From contig CAKTVV010000017.1 of NCBI GenBank assembly GCA_934630515.1, forward strand, positions 5,305-69,304: DNA of 64,000 nt, given 5' to 3'. Below, in pieces: positions 25,139 through 33,595 of this stretch. Positions within the stretch are counted from its first letter, which is position 1. Each line of letters begins with the position of its first letter. The translations under genes were made by a program, and so were the position numbers. The DNA comes from an uncultured Eubacteriales bacterium (lineage in GTDB: Bacteria; Bacillota; Clostridia; Oscillospirales; Acutalibacteraceae). The notes beneath the pieces are model-generated. The model searched no databases, was not told where the DNA came from, and saw only the letters and a program-made list of their open reading frames with translations.

Positions 25139-25190
25139 TTGACATTTCTGTTCTAATCGGTTAGAATACAATTGTACTAATCCACTAGAA
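25139..25190 (+). promoter_or_regulatory. blaI promoter with two BlaI-type operators
   Basis: TTGACA (25139-25144), 17 bases, TAGAAT (25162-25167). A perfect dyad TTCTAA-TCGG-TTAGAA (25151-25166) overlaps the spacer and -10 box, and a second related dyad (CTAATCCACTAG core, 25175-25190) lies 24 bp further on over the start site. Paired dyads over the promoter are the classical arrangement for BlaI/MecI autorepression. Confidence 0.8.
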
Positions 25191-25204
25191 TAGGAGGCAC
25201 GATC

Positions 25205-25564
25205 ATGAATACGCCGAAGATCTTTGAAAGCGAGTACCGATTCTGCCTGATCCTGTGGGAGCACGAGCCGATCCATTCCCGGGAGCTGGCGCAGCTCTGC
25301 CACGACCAGCTGGGCTGGTCTAAGACCACCACCTACACCGTCATCAAGCGGCTGAGCGAGCGGGGGGTGGTGCAAAACAAGGATACCGTCGTCACAGCGC
25401 TCATCAGCAAGGAGCAAGCGCAGATCGCCGAGCTGGACGAGCTGATGGACAAAAAATTTGAAGGCTCGCTCCCCGCTTTTTTGGCGGCGTTCACCCGCCA
25501 GCAGCACCTGTCTGACCGGCAAATTGCCGCCATCCGCCGCATCATCGACGAACAGGAGGATTGA
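25205..25564 (+). CDS. blaI: BlaI/MecI-family repressor
   Basis: A 119-residue winged-helix repressor with the family segments SEYRFCLILWEHEPIHSREL, WSKTTTYTVIKRLSERGVV and the C-terminal dimer helix. Such repressors are cleaved after the partner BlaR1-type sensor detects a signal at the membrane. A TAGGAGG site precedes the ATG. It is followed after three bases by the sensor gene and is probably autoregulated by the dyads upstream. Confidence 0.93.
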   Translation: MNTPKIFESEYRFCLILWEHEPIHSRELAQLCHDQLGWSKTTTYTVIKRLSERGVVQNKDTVVTALISKEQAQIAELDELMDKKFEGSLPAFLAAFTRQQHLSDRQIAAIRRIIDEQED

Positions 25565-25567
25565 GCC

Positions 25568-27748
25568 ATGCTGTTCCAACGCTTTCTCGACGCTCTCAAC
25601 GCTGCCGTCGCCGCCGGTTGGGTGGTGCTGGTGCTTCTGGTGTTGCGGCTGCTCCTGCGGCGGGCGCCCCGGTGGATCCACTGCGCCCTATGGTGTGTGG
25701 TGGCGCTGCGGTTATTGCTGCCCTTTGAGATCCCCAGCCCGGTAAGCCTCATGCCCTCCTCCGAGCCCATCGGCTGGGAATACGCTGACAGCGGCGATAC
25801 GATTCTTACTGTGGACAGCGGCATCGGCGCCGTAGACAACGTTCTCAACCCGGTGGCGGCGGAAAATCCCATTAGCACAAGTCAAAGCAGCGCCAGTCAG
25901 CCCTATACCTATCTGCCCTATATCTGGCTGGCGGGGACAGCGCTGCTGCTCCTGTATGCCGCCGGGCAGTATCTCCGGCTGCGGCGGCGCATGGCCACCG
26001 CCGTGCGGATGGAGGGGAACGTCTACCAGAGCGAATGGACCTCCTCCCCGTTTATACTGGGATTGTTCCGCCCCCGCATTTATCTTCCCTACGGGCTGAC
26101 CGAGGAGGAACAGGCGCTTATTCTCTCCCATGAACAGGCGCATATCCGCCGCCGGGATCCGCTGACAAAGCTGCTGGCGTTTGTGCTGGTATCCGTCTAC
26201 TGGTTCCAGCCGCTGCTGTGGGTCGCCTACATTCTGCTGTGCCGGGATATGGAGCTGGCATGCGACCAGCGAGCCATCCGGGAGATGGAGCTAAGCCGGC
26301 GGCAGGCCTATTCCGAAACGCTGCTGCGCCACAGCATGAAGCGGTTCGGAGCGGCTGCCTGTCCGCTGGCATTCGGTGAAGTGGGAGTCAAAGCCCGCAT
26401 CCGCAGCGTAATGCACTACAAAAAGCCCGCCTTCTGGGCGGTGCTCGCCGGGGCGGCTGCCGTGGCAATCGCCGCCGTATGCCTGCTCACCGCCCCGGGG
26501 CGCTATCGCATCGACCGGTCCGCCGCCGCCTTTGCCGTACAGGAGATCCAAGGACGGAAAACGCTGGCTTCGTCTGAAAGGAACGAATATCTGCGTACCT
26601 GTGCCGTGGAAGTGTTCGGCATGGAGGAAAAGGAGAGCAAGACCACCGTCTATGCACAGGTCATGACCTGCGACTATGCCCTGCAGGGCATCCTCCCCTC
26701 CAAGCAGGCGGGATATACGGAGCTGGCGGTGCTCACTCTGCTCCCCACCGAATATATACGGGATGACAGTGCCGCCAAAGGCTGGGTAGTCACGGAATAC
26801 GGATACTGGACACCCACCGGCGACGGTGCCGTGTTCGCCAACGAAATTCAGAAAAAAGTGCCCCGACGGCTGCAAAAGAAAGCCTACTGCGACGAAAAGA
26901 CCCAGCAAAGGCTGCAGACGGAATGTGACCGACAGGCGCAGGAACAGATCATGCGCTCCTTGGCTTCCGGAGAGGTGGTTTCGGCTGCGTCCTCGGACTC
27001 CACCGCCGCCGGGACAACCTCTGCAGCCGCCCGCTCCGATACGGCGTTGACCCCCACCGTCGGGCTGCTGTATTTTGACGCTACCGTTCTTTCCCATGAT
27101 GCCGACGGGACTCTGTATGTGCAGCCGACGCAGGCACAAAAGCGGCAGCAAATGGGCAGCCGTGTAACCATCCGACGGTTTCAGCAGACGGTGGATGTAG
27201 CGAGCCTGCAGCCCGGCGAATCCGTGCGCATCGCCTATATGGGCGGGCGCTATCCGGAGCTGCACGACCCCATGGAATTTGATGAAGTCTACGACTTGAA
27301 GCGCCGGACGACCACCGGAGTTACCCACTCCGTCGAGGGGCGCTATCGGCTGAGCGTGCGCACCGCCAAGCAGCCAAAGCGGGAGCGCCTCAACACGGAT
27401 GCAGAGGAAAAGACATTAGGCTACAATGTGTACACCTATGGGCTGGAGGAGCCGGTGCTTTGGTACGGAGACAGCGGCTTACCTTTAAGGGACGATGTGT
27501 GCCGCAACGGTGCCCGGTGGCTGGCGGCACTGCTGGCGCAGGCGGCGCAGGATGCACAGAGCGGTCTATGTCAAGCTGACTTCTGCAACGATGGCGGCAC
27601 GGTGGAATATCGCTATCCGGATTTCAACCTCATCAAGCTGCATCGGATCCACAGCGGCGACGAAATACAATACTTGAACGACGTCTACATCACCGCCCCG
27701 GATATCCGCTATTCCCAATTGCCGGATTCATTCTTTATCACTGAATAA
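25568..27748 (+). CDS. BlaR1-like M56 membrane peptidase sensor
   Basis: A 726-residue protein with N-terminal membrane helices, a cytoplasmic M56 zinc peptidase segment (ILSHEQAHIRRRDP near residue 188, followed by ELACDQRAI with the third ligand Glu), and one more helix (about 285-305). A long extracytoplasmic region of some 420 residues follows. That region shows no SxxK penicillin-binding signature that I can see, so the signal is probably not a beta-lactam. The likely job is to sense an unknown envelope cue and inactivate the upstream BlaI-type repressor. A strong terminator ends the two-gene operon. Confidence 0.87.
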   Translation: MLFQRFLDALNAAVAAGWVVLVLLVLRLLLRRAPRWIHCALWCVVALRLLLPFEIPSPVSLMPSSEPIGWEYADSGDTILTVDSGIGAVDNVLNPVAAENPISTSQSSASQPYTYLPYIWLAGTALLLLYAAGQYLRLRRRMATAVRMEGNVYQSEWTSSPFILGLFRPRIYLPYGLTEEEQALILSHEQAHIRRRDPLTKLLAFVLVSVYWFQPLLWVAYILLCRDMELACDQRAIREMELSRRQAYSETLLRHSMKRFGAAACPLAFGEVGVKARIRSVMHYKKPAFWAVLAGAAAVAIAAVCLLTAPGRYRIDRSAAAFAVQEIQGRKTLASSERNEYLRTCAVEVFGMEEKESKTTVYAQVMTCDYALQGILPSKQAGYTELAVLTLLPTEYIRDDSAAKGWVVTEYGYWTPTGDGAVFANEIQKKVPRRLQKKAYCDEKTQQRLQTECDRQAQEQIMRSLASGEVVSAASSDSTAAGTTSAAARSDTALTPTVGLLYFDATVLSHDADGTLYVQPTQAQKRQQMGSRVTIRRFQQTVDVASLQPGESVRIAYMGGRYPELHDPMEFDEVYDLKRRTTTGVTHSVEGRYRLSVRTAKQPKRERLNTDAEEKTLGYNVYTYGLEEPVLWYGDSGLPLRDDVCRNGARWLAALLAQAAQDAQSGLCQADFCNDGGTVEYRYPDFNLIKLHRIHSGDEIQYLNDVYITAPDIRYSQLPDSFFITE

Positions 27749-27762
27749 ACCGCGATAAACCG

Positions 27763-27805
27763 AGCGGCGGTCAGGCGTTTACCTGACCGCCGCTTTGGTT
27801 GTTTT
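27763..27805. terminator. Bidirectional terminator between the sensor gene and yfbR
   Basis: A perfect 13-bp stem (27763-27775 with 27782-27794) is followed on the plus strand by TTGGTTGTTTT. It lies between convergent genes. Confidence 0.82.
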
Positions 27806-27811
27806 CTCCCC

Positions 27812-28405
27812 TTATTGCTCATCCAGCGGCAGCTCATACGCCGCCAGATACCGATCCAGAAATTCATCGGCGGCGGGCAGCTGCATCTCCCGCACCGCCT
27901 GCTCCGTCGCCCGCCGGGCGCTGGCAAACTCCCGATTGCCCTGCGCCAGCTCCTCCACGCACTTGATGAGCGCCGACAGCTTATCCGCCGCCTTAACGAT
28001 GCGCCGCTCCTCCAGCGTGCCGGCGGTCTCGGTCAGCAGCGGGCGAAACTCCTCCCGCAGCTCCTCCGGCAGCGTCGACAGCAGCTTATCGCACGCTGCC
28101 TGCTCCACCTGCCGGTACGCCTCCCGGATGGCGGGGCTGTAATACTTCACCGGCGTAGGCATATCTCCGGTGAGAATTTCCGGCACATCATGATACACCG
28201 CCATGGTCACGCACCGGTCGGGATCCACCTGCCCGCCATAGTGGGCGTTGGTGAGCAGCGCCAGCGCATGCGCCAACACCGCCACCTCATGGGAATGCTC
28301 GCTGATATTCTCCGGGCGGGTGTTGCGCATCAGCGCCCAGCGCCGGATGTCCTTCATACGGGACAGCATGGCAAAAAAGGTATACGCCACCGTCAGTTCC
28401 TCCAT
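27812..28405 (-). CDS. YfbR-like 5'-deoxynucleotidase (HD domain)
   Basis: A 197-residue HD-domain hydrolase resembling E. coli YfbR, which dephosphorylates deoxynucleoside 5'-monophosphates. Motifs are RRWALMRNTRPENISEHSHE, which carries the first metal His, YHDVPEILTGDMPTPVKY with the HD pair, and KAADKLSALIKC with the last Asp. All residues of the metal site appear present. The ATG at 28405 is supported by the conserved start, although the ribosome site is weak (GAGG directly before it). Confidence 0.85.
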   Translation of the reverse strand: MEELTVAYTFFAMLSRMKDIRRWALMRNTRPENISEHSHEVAVLAHALALLTNAHYGGQVDPDRCVTMAVYHDVPEILTGDMPTPVKYYSPAIREAYRQVEQAACDKLLSTLPEELREEFRPLLTETAGTLEERRIVKAADKLSALIKCVEELAQGNREFASARRATEQAVREMQLPAADEFLDRYLAAYELPLDEQ

Positions 28406-28510
28406 CCTCGGTCATTTGCTTTCCAGTATAGCAAAACTCCCGGAAAATTGCAACCGGCAGAAAAAATTCTCCGGTTTTCCGCCCAAAAAACCGGTCTGTG
28501 CGAAAAATGC

Positions 28511-28539
28511 TTGCTTAATGCGGTAAAAGGTGGTATACT
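28511..28539 (+). promoter_or_regulatory. Promoter of the solute-binding lipoprotein gene
   Basis: TTGCTT (28511-28516), 17 bases, TATACT (28534-28539), about 70 bases before the gene. Confidence 0.7.
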
Positions 28540-28617
28540 ACAAGATACAATTAGCCTGCATATGGAATGTGGGCGGATTGTGCGTGATCGTATCAAACTG
28601 AGAGAGGAGGCAACGGT

Positions 28618-30117
28618 ATGCGGCGTATGGCGGGTCTGCTGACGCTCATCCTTTGCCTGACCCTCCTGTTTGGCTGCGGGAAGACCGAGGACGTCTCCCG
28701 ACCGGAGCCATCCTCCTCAACCACCCCGTCCGACGAACCGGTGCAGGGACCGCAATCCTTTTCGCTGGCATACAGCAAGGACGATACCTTAGATCCCTAT
28801 GCCGCCCGCACGGAGGTCAACTGGGAGCTGGCGGGGCTGCTCTATGACAGTTTGACGGTCATCGATGCGCAGTTTACGGCGGTCAACTCGCTGGCGGTCT
28901 CTCTGCAGCAGACCGACGCCACCCACTGGGTGGCACAGCTCAAGGAGGACGCCCGCTTTTCCGACGGCTCGGCGGTGACGCCAGCGGATGTGACCGCCGC
29001 CTTCCAGCGGGCGAAAAGCTCCGCCAACTATCGGGTGCTTGTATCCAATGTGGCGGCTGCCGCAGCCAATGCGAAGACCCGGGAGATCACCTTCACCCTG
29101 TCCTCCCCGGATCCCAACGCTGCCGCTTGCTTTTCTTTCCCCATCGTTAAGAGCAGCACCGCTACCACCGCTGCCGGTCAGGCGCCTGTGGGCGGCGGTC
29201 TTTATATGGTGCAGGAGAGCGACGGCGGGCTGACGCTGACGGTCAATCCCCACAGCGGAAAATCGCCCCGTTATCCAACCATTCCGCTACGGCATCTGCC
29301 GAATACGGATACCATGTACTACGGGCTGGCATCCGGCAATATCACCTACTACTACGACGACCTGCAAAGCGGCAGCATCCCCCGTGTATCCGGCGCCAGC
29401 ACCACCGTGAATATGAATGCGCTGTTTTATCTGGGGATCCACAGCGGCAAGGCGGGGCTGAACGACGGCCGGGTACGGCAGGCGCTGTCCAAGCTCATCG
29501 ACCGCAAGGCGCTGGCGGCCTCTGCCTGCTCCGGCTGGGCGCTGGCGGCGACAATGCCCTTTCACCCGGCATGGAGCGCCGTCAAGGAGCTGGAGGCTCC
29601 CTCCGGCGCGCGGGATCTGTCGGGCGCCGTCGAGCTGCTGGAGGCAGCCGGCTACGGCACCGCTAACGGATCGCAGGCGCTGACGCTGGAGCTGATCTAC
29701 AGCACTGAGGGCGGCTCCCGGGCGGCCGCTGCCGAGCAGATCCGCACCGAGCTGGAGGGCGCCGGCATCCAGCTGACCGTATCCCCCCTCAGCTATGAAG
29801 AATATAAAAATCGCTTGTCCGCCGGAAGCTACGATCTGTATATCGGCGAGGTACGGCTGGCTGCAAACATGAGCCTGGATCCGCTGTTCACCGGCGCCGC
29901 CAGCTTCGGCATTGCCCGGGACGGGGCGGCAGCCGCCGCCTACGCCCGCTATCGGGCGGGCGAGATCACGCTGGCGGAGTTCGTGCAGAGCTTTAACGAG
30001 GATCTGCCGTACATTCCGCTATGCTGGCGCAGCGGCTTTGCCGCCTTTGACCGGCGGCTGTCGGTAGTGACACCCCATGGCTACAATCCATTCTACGGAA
30101 TGGAAAACTGGAAATGA
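28618..30117 (+). CDS. Family 5 solute-binding lipoprotein (peptide/nickel type)
   Basis: A 499-residue extracellular lipoprotein of the family 5 binding proteins (DppA/OppA/NikA). It has a signal peptide with lipobox LLFG-C20, a Ser/Pro/Thr-rich linker, and family segments such as DDTLDPYAARTEVNWELAGLLYDSL, DGSAVTPADVTAAFQRAKSS and VRQALSKLIDRKALA. The substrate cannot be told from sequence. No permease or ATPase genes are adjacent, so it is an orphan that must use a transporter encoded elsewhere or act as a sensor. A GAGAGGAGG site precedes the ATG. Confidence 0.88.
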   Translation: MRRMAGLLTLILCLTLLFGCGKTEDVSRPEPSSSTTPSDEPVQGPQSFSLAYSKDDTLDPYAARTEVNWELAGLLYDSLTVIDAQFTAVNSLAVSLQQTDATHWVAQLKEDARFSDGSAVTPADVTAAFQRAKSSANYRVLVSNVAAAAANAKTREITFTLSSPDPNAAACFSFPIVKSSTATTAAGQAPVGGGLYMVQESDGGLTLTVNPHSGKSPRYPTIPLRHLPNTDTMYYGLASGNITYYYDDLQSGSIPRVSGASTTVNMNALFYLGIHSGKAGLNDGRVRQALSKLIDRKALAASACSGWALAATMPFHPAWSAVKELEAPSGARDLSGAVELLEAAGYGTANGSQALTLELIYSTEGGSRAAAAEQIRTELEGAGIQLTVSPLSYEEYKNRLSAGSYDLYIGEVRLAANMSLDPLFTGAASFGIARDGAAAAAYARYRAGEITLAEFVQSFNEDLPYIPLCWRSGFAAFDRRLSVVTPHGYNPFYGMENWK

Positions 30118-30176
30118 CCGATCTTTCTGCCTATGGCAGTGACGGATATAGAGTAATGAAGAAAGGTGAGTTTGAT

Positions 30177-30530
30177 ATGATCTGCATGGATAATCGCTAC
30201 GGCACGATCGAGGTGTCCCAGGAGTATTTTCGCTTTCTGATCGGTAACGCCGTATCGTCCTGTTACGGCGTCGCCGGCATGGTGCGCACCGGTCCCCGGC
30301 AGGGGCTGCGGTCTGTGCTGTCCCGGCGGGCGTATGCGGACGACGGGATTCATGTGCGCAGCGACGGCGATAAGCTGATCGTGGATATTCATATTGCGGT
30401 GATCTACGGCATGAATATCGCCGCCATCGCCAAGAGCATTGTCAACAAGGTGCGCTACACCGTCGAGGAAGCCACCGGGCTGACGGTAAAGAAGGTCAAC
30501 GTGTTTGTGGACGGGATGAAACCGGAATAA
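30177..30530 (+). CDS. Asp23/Gls24 envelope stress protein (YloU-like)
   Basis: A 117-residue member of the Asp23 family. The core GTIEVSQEYFRFLIGNAVSSCYGVAGM and the strand VDIHIAVIYGMNIAAIAKSIVNKVRYTVEEATG are typical. In Bacillus, yloU sits before yloV (fakA) exactly as here. I choose the ATG at 30177 with AAAGGTGAG upstream. The protein likely forms membrane-associated assemblies connected with envelope stress, but its biochemical role is not settled in the family. Confidence 0.88.
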   Translation: MICMDNRYGTIEVSQEYFRFLIGNAVSSCYGVAGMVRTGPRQGLRSVLSRRAYADDGIHVRSDGDKLIVDIHIAVIYGMNIAAIAKSIVNKVRYTVEEATGLTVKKVNVFVDGMKPE

Positions 30531-30595
30531 ACAGCGCTGCACCCAACTGATACGGCAGCCGGAGGGCTTGCTATGCAAAGGAGAGCTGACTGAAA

Positions 30596-32263
30596 GTGAT
30601 TAACGGAGCGATATTGCGGGATGCCATGATCTCGGCATCCAATACGCTGTCGAAAGTAAAACAGGAAGTGGACGCACTGAACGTGTTCCCTGTCCCCGAC
30701 GGCGATACCGGAACCAACATGTCCATGACCATCGGGAATGCCGCCCGGGAGCTGAGCCGCCTGACGGATCCTACCGCCACCGAGGTGGCGGACGTGGCCA
30801 GCGCTGCCCTGCTGCGGGGCGCCCGCGGCAACAGCGGCGTCATTCTTTCCCTGCTGTTCCGTGGATTTTCCAAGGGGCTGAAGGGCAAGGACGAGGCAGA
30901 CGGCGCCGATCTGGCGCAAGCACTGACGCTGGGCATGGAGGCCGCCTATAAGGCGGTGATGAAGCCCACCGAGGGCACCATCCTGACAGTGGCACGGGAG
31001 GCTGCCGACGCCGGACGGGCGGCAGCGGAAAAGGACAGCGATCCCATCGCCGTATGGGAAGCCATCTGCGCCGAGGCGGCTGCGTCTCTGGAGCGCACCC
31101 CCGATCTGCTGCCTCAGCTGAAAAAGGCCGGGGTCGTGGACGCCGGCGGCAAGGGCTTTCTGATCATCATTACGGCTATGCTGGATGTGTTCAAGGGCGG
31201 CGCCGTAGTACAGGGTGCCGATACCGATGCCGCCGTCAAAGTACAGAAAAAGAGCACCGTCGGCAGCTTTGAACAGGATATTGAGTTTGCCTACTGCACC
31301 GAGTTCATCGTCGGCCGGGACAAAAAATGCACGCTGGATCCGCTGGCGCTGCGGGCATATCTCGAGAGCATCGGTGACTGCGTTGTGGTCGTGGACGATG
31401 ACGAGATCATCAAGGTGCATGTACACACCAACCATCCCGGCAAAGCGCTGGAGGAAGCCATCAAATACGGTCAATTCGAGACCGTCAAGGTGGAGAATAT
31501 GCGCATCCAGCACGAAAACGCCGGCTGGGTGGAAGAAGAAAGCGGCGTAGAGCAGCCCGCTCTGGAGCGGGTCGAGCCGGAGAACGACTATGGCTTTGTC
31601 TCGGTCGCCGCAGGCGAGGGCTTGTCGGCGCTGTTCCGGGACGATCTGGCCTGCGATCAGGTAGTGTCCGGGGGTCAGACCATGAATCCCTCCACCGACG
31701 ACATTCTGTCTGCCATCGAGGCAACTCCCGCCAAGACGGTATTCGTACTGCCCAACAACAAGAATATCATTCTGGCTGCCGAACAGACCGTGCCGCTGGC
31801 GGACCGCCGGGTCTGTGTGCTGCCCACCCGTACCATTCCTCAGGGCATTGCGGCGTTGGTAGCCTTTGATCTGGAAAAGGATGTGGAAACCAATCTGGTG
31901 GATATGCAAAAGGCCGCCGACAACGTTTCCACCGGCTCTGTCACCTTTGCAGCACGGGACAGCGACTTTGAGGGACACAAGATCAAAGAGGGGCAAATTC
32001 TGGCTCTGAACAACGGCAAGCTGGCGTTTGTGGACACCGCTGTGGAGCATGCTGTACCTAAGCTGGTCAAAACGCTGGTAAACGAGCGCAAGCTCTCCGG
32101 CAAGGAGGTCAATTTCGTCACCGTGATCTACGGCGAGGACGTGACCGAGGAAGCAGCCGAAGCTGTCTGCGACGGTGTCCGTGCCAAGCTGGGCGAGGAT
32201 GTGGATGTATCCATCATCAACGGTGGTCAACCGGTGTATTATTATTTCGTATCGGTAGAATAA
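30596..32263 (+). CDS. fakA: Fatty acid kinase catalytic subunit FakA-like (YloV)
   Basis: A 555-residue DhaL-domain kinase. FakA phosphorylates exogenous fatty acids presented by FakB, feeding phospholipid synthesis. The N-terminal DhaL domain shows NVFPVPDGDTGTNM with the metal-binding Asp residues, RGARGNSGVILSLLFRGF and GTILTVAREA. A middle domain and the C-terminal FakA-type domain follow (VVSGGQTMNPSTDD, PNNKNIILAAEQ). The start is a GTG at 30596 after AAAGGAGAG. No fakB is nearby. A tandem structured repeat begins two bases after the stop codon. Confidence 0.92.
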   Translation: MINGAILRDAMISASNTLSKVKQEVDALNVFPVPDGDTGTNMSMTIGNAARELSRLTDPTATEVADVASAALLRGARGNSGVILSLLFRGFSKGLKGKDEADGADLAQALTLGMEAAYKAVMKPTEGTILTVAREAADAGRAAAEKDSDPIAVWEAICAEAAASLERTPDLLPQLKKAGVVDAGGKGFLIIITAMLDVFKGGAVVQGADTDAAVKVQKKSTVGSFEQDIEFAYCTEFIVGRDKKCTLDPLALRAYLESIGDCVVVVDDDEIIKVHVHTNHPGKALEEAIKYGQFETVKVENMRIQHENAGWVEEESGVEQPALERVEPENDYGFVSVAAGEGLSALFRDDLACDQVVSGGQTMNPSTDDILSAIEATPAKTVFVLPNNKNIILAAEQTVPLADRRVCVLPTRTIPQGIAALVAFDLEKDVETNLVDMQKAADNVSTGSVTFAARDSDFEGHKIKEGQILALNNGKLAFVDTAVEHAVPKLVKTLVNERKLSGKEVNFVTVIYGEDVTEEAAEAVCDGVRAKLGEDVDVSIINGGQPVYYYFVSVE

Positions 32264-32264
32264 C

Positions 32265-32591
32265 GGCGCAACGCCAAGAGCGTTCGTACAATCCGTGCGT
32301 TCCTGTTGCGCCTGAAATAGCGGCTTGACGGCTTAAACAGCCGTCATTTCGGCGCTGCCGAAACCGCCCCTATTTATGTGTCTGTGCTATACTTTGGCGC
32401 AACGCCAAGTGCGTTCGTACAATCCATGCGTTCCTGTTGCGCCTGAAATAGCGGCTTGACGGCTTAAACAGCCGTCATTTCGGCGCTGCCGAAACCGCCC
32501 CTATTTATGTGTCTGTGCTATACTTTGGCGCAACGCCAAGAGCGTTTGTACAATTAATGCGTTCCTGTTGCGCCTGAAATAGCGGCTTGAC
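32265..32591 (+). repeat. 131-bp tandem repeat (2.5 copies) with RNA-like folds
   Basis: Copies start at 32265, 32396 and 32527, an exact 131-bp period; the third copy stops after about 65 bp. Each full copy contains a 48-nt hairpin (GGCGCAAC paired with GTTGCGCC) and then a 61-nt three-way junction: AAATAG paired with CTATTT and CGG with CCG outside, GACGGCT/AGCCGTC and TTTCGG/CCGAAA as inner stems. A 20-nt linker ending in GCTATACTTT joins copies. The few differences between copies fall in the loop of the first hairpin, not in stems. The array starts two bases after fakA. I do not recognise a known RNA family. Confidence 0.85.
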
Positions 32592-32763
32592 AGTACCATA
32601 CGATGGCAAACATTGTGGCGGAGCAAACTTGAACAGCAGTCACTTTTGGGGCATTTTCTCCAGTCTCTGCACATCCTGTCATTCAATTTCTGCGGTGCAG
32701 AGTGCACAGGCTTGATTTTGCCGCTAGCGGCGTATCTTTTGTATTATCTACTATCCAACAGCT
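32592..32763 (+). other. Leader region between the repeat array and ymdB
   Basis: No gene is seen. The stretch contains the 12-mer GGCGGAGCAAAC (32617-32628), which recurs inside the hairpin at 32768-32779, and a perfect 12-bp palindrome GCCGCTAGCGGC (32720-32731). A promoter for ymdB could not be identified with confidence. Confidence 0.4.
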
Positions 32764-32793
32764 AAACGGCGGAGCAAACGCTCCGCCGTTTTT
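32764..32793 (+). terminator. Terminator-like hairpin directly before ymdB
   Basis: A perfect 12-bp stem (32764-32775 with 32780-32791), AAAC loop and a TTTTT run, followed at once by the AAGGAGG Shine-Dalgarno of ymdB. It may end fakA transcription, act as an attenuator for ymdB, or both. Confidence 0.75.
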
Positions 32794-32807
32794 AAGGAGG
32801 AGATTCC

Positions 32808-33575
32808 TTGAATATTTTGTGCGTCGGTGATGTGGTAGGACACATCGGGTGCGACCATCTAAAAGCGGTGCTTCCAAAAGTAAAGCGGGAGCTGGCGGTA
32901 GATGTGTGCATCGTCAACGGCGAAAACTCGGCAGACGGCAACGGCATTTTACCGGTCTCGGCGGAAGCAATCTTTGCCGCCGGAGCTGACGTCATTACCG
33001 GCGGCAATCACACCTTCCGGCGGCGGGAATTCTACGACCGTCTGGAGGAAAACGAATTCGTACTGCGTCCCGCCAACATGCCTGCCGGCACCCCCGGACG
33101 GGGTATGACGGTCATCGATCGGGGCCGGTACCAACTAACGGTCATCAATCTGTTAGGATGCGTCTATATGGAGGCGATGGACAGCCCCTTTGACACACTG
33201 GATCGGCTGCTAGCCGAGGCTGGTGATCCGAAACTCTGCGTAGTGGACTTTCACGCTGAAGCCACCGCCGAAAAGCGGGCGCTGGCCGCTTGGGCGGACG
33301 GGCGCATCTCAGCACTGTTCGGCACCCACACCCATGTTGCCACCGCCGATGAGCAGATCCTCCCCGGCGGCACGGGATTTCAAACCGATGTGGGCATGAC
33401 GGGTCCCATTCAATCCTGCTTGGGGATTAAGACCGAGCTTGCCATAGAAAAAATGCGCACAAAGCTGCCGGTGCGGTTCGCCGCAGCGGAAGGCGCCTGC
33501 GCCATGGACGGCGTACTGTTCACCATCGATGAACGCACCGGTCACACCACGGCAGTACGCCGGGTGCGGGTATAA
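32808..33575 (+). CDS. ymdB: YmdB-family metallophosphodiesterase
   Basis: A 255-residue calcineurin-like phosphodiesterase of the YmdB type, which hydrolyses 2',3'-cyclic nucleotides and affects biofilm and sporulation decisions in Bacillus. Motifs are CVGDVVG, VNGENSADG, TGGNHTFRRRE, VVDFHAEATAEKRA and GTHTHVATADEQ, and they supply the dinuclear metal ligands. The start is a TTG at 32808 with AAGGAGG 7 bases upstream. The conserved rny neighbour of Bacillus is not present. Confidence 0.92.
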   Translation: MNILCVGDVVGHIGCDHLKAVLPKVKRELAVDVCIVNGENSADGNGILPVSAEAIFAAGADVITGGNHTFRRREFYDRLEENEFVLRPANMPAGTPGRGMTVIDRGRYQLTVINLLGCVYMEAMDSPFDTLDRLLAEAGDPKLCVVDFHAEATAEKRALAAWADGRISALFGTHTHVATADEQILPGGTGFQTDVGMTGPIQSCLGIKTELAIEKMRTKLPVRFAAAEGACAMDGVLFTIDERTGHTTAVRRVRV

Positions 33576-33595
33576 TTCAGATAAGGAGAAAGGCT

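Noticed and set aside
32265..32591. CRISPR array
   Set aside because: The period is 131 bp and the whole unit repeats, with no short repeat alternating with unique spacers.
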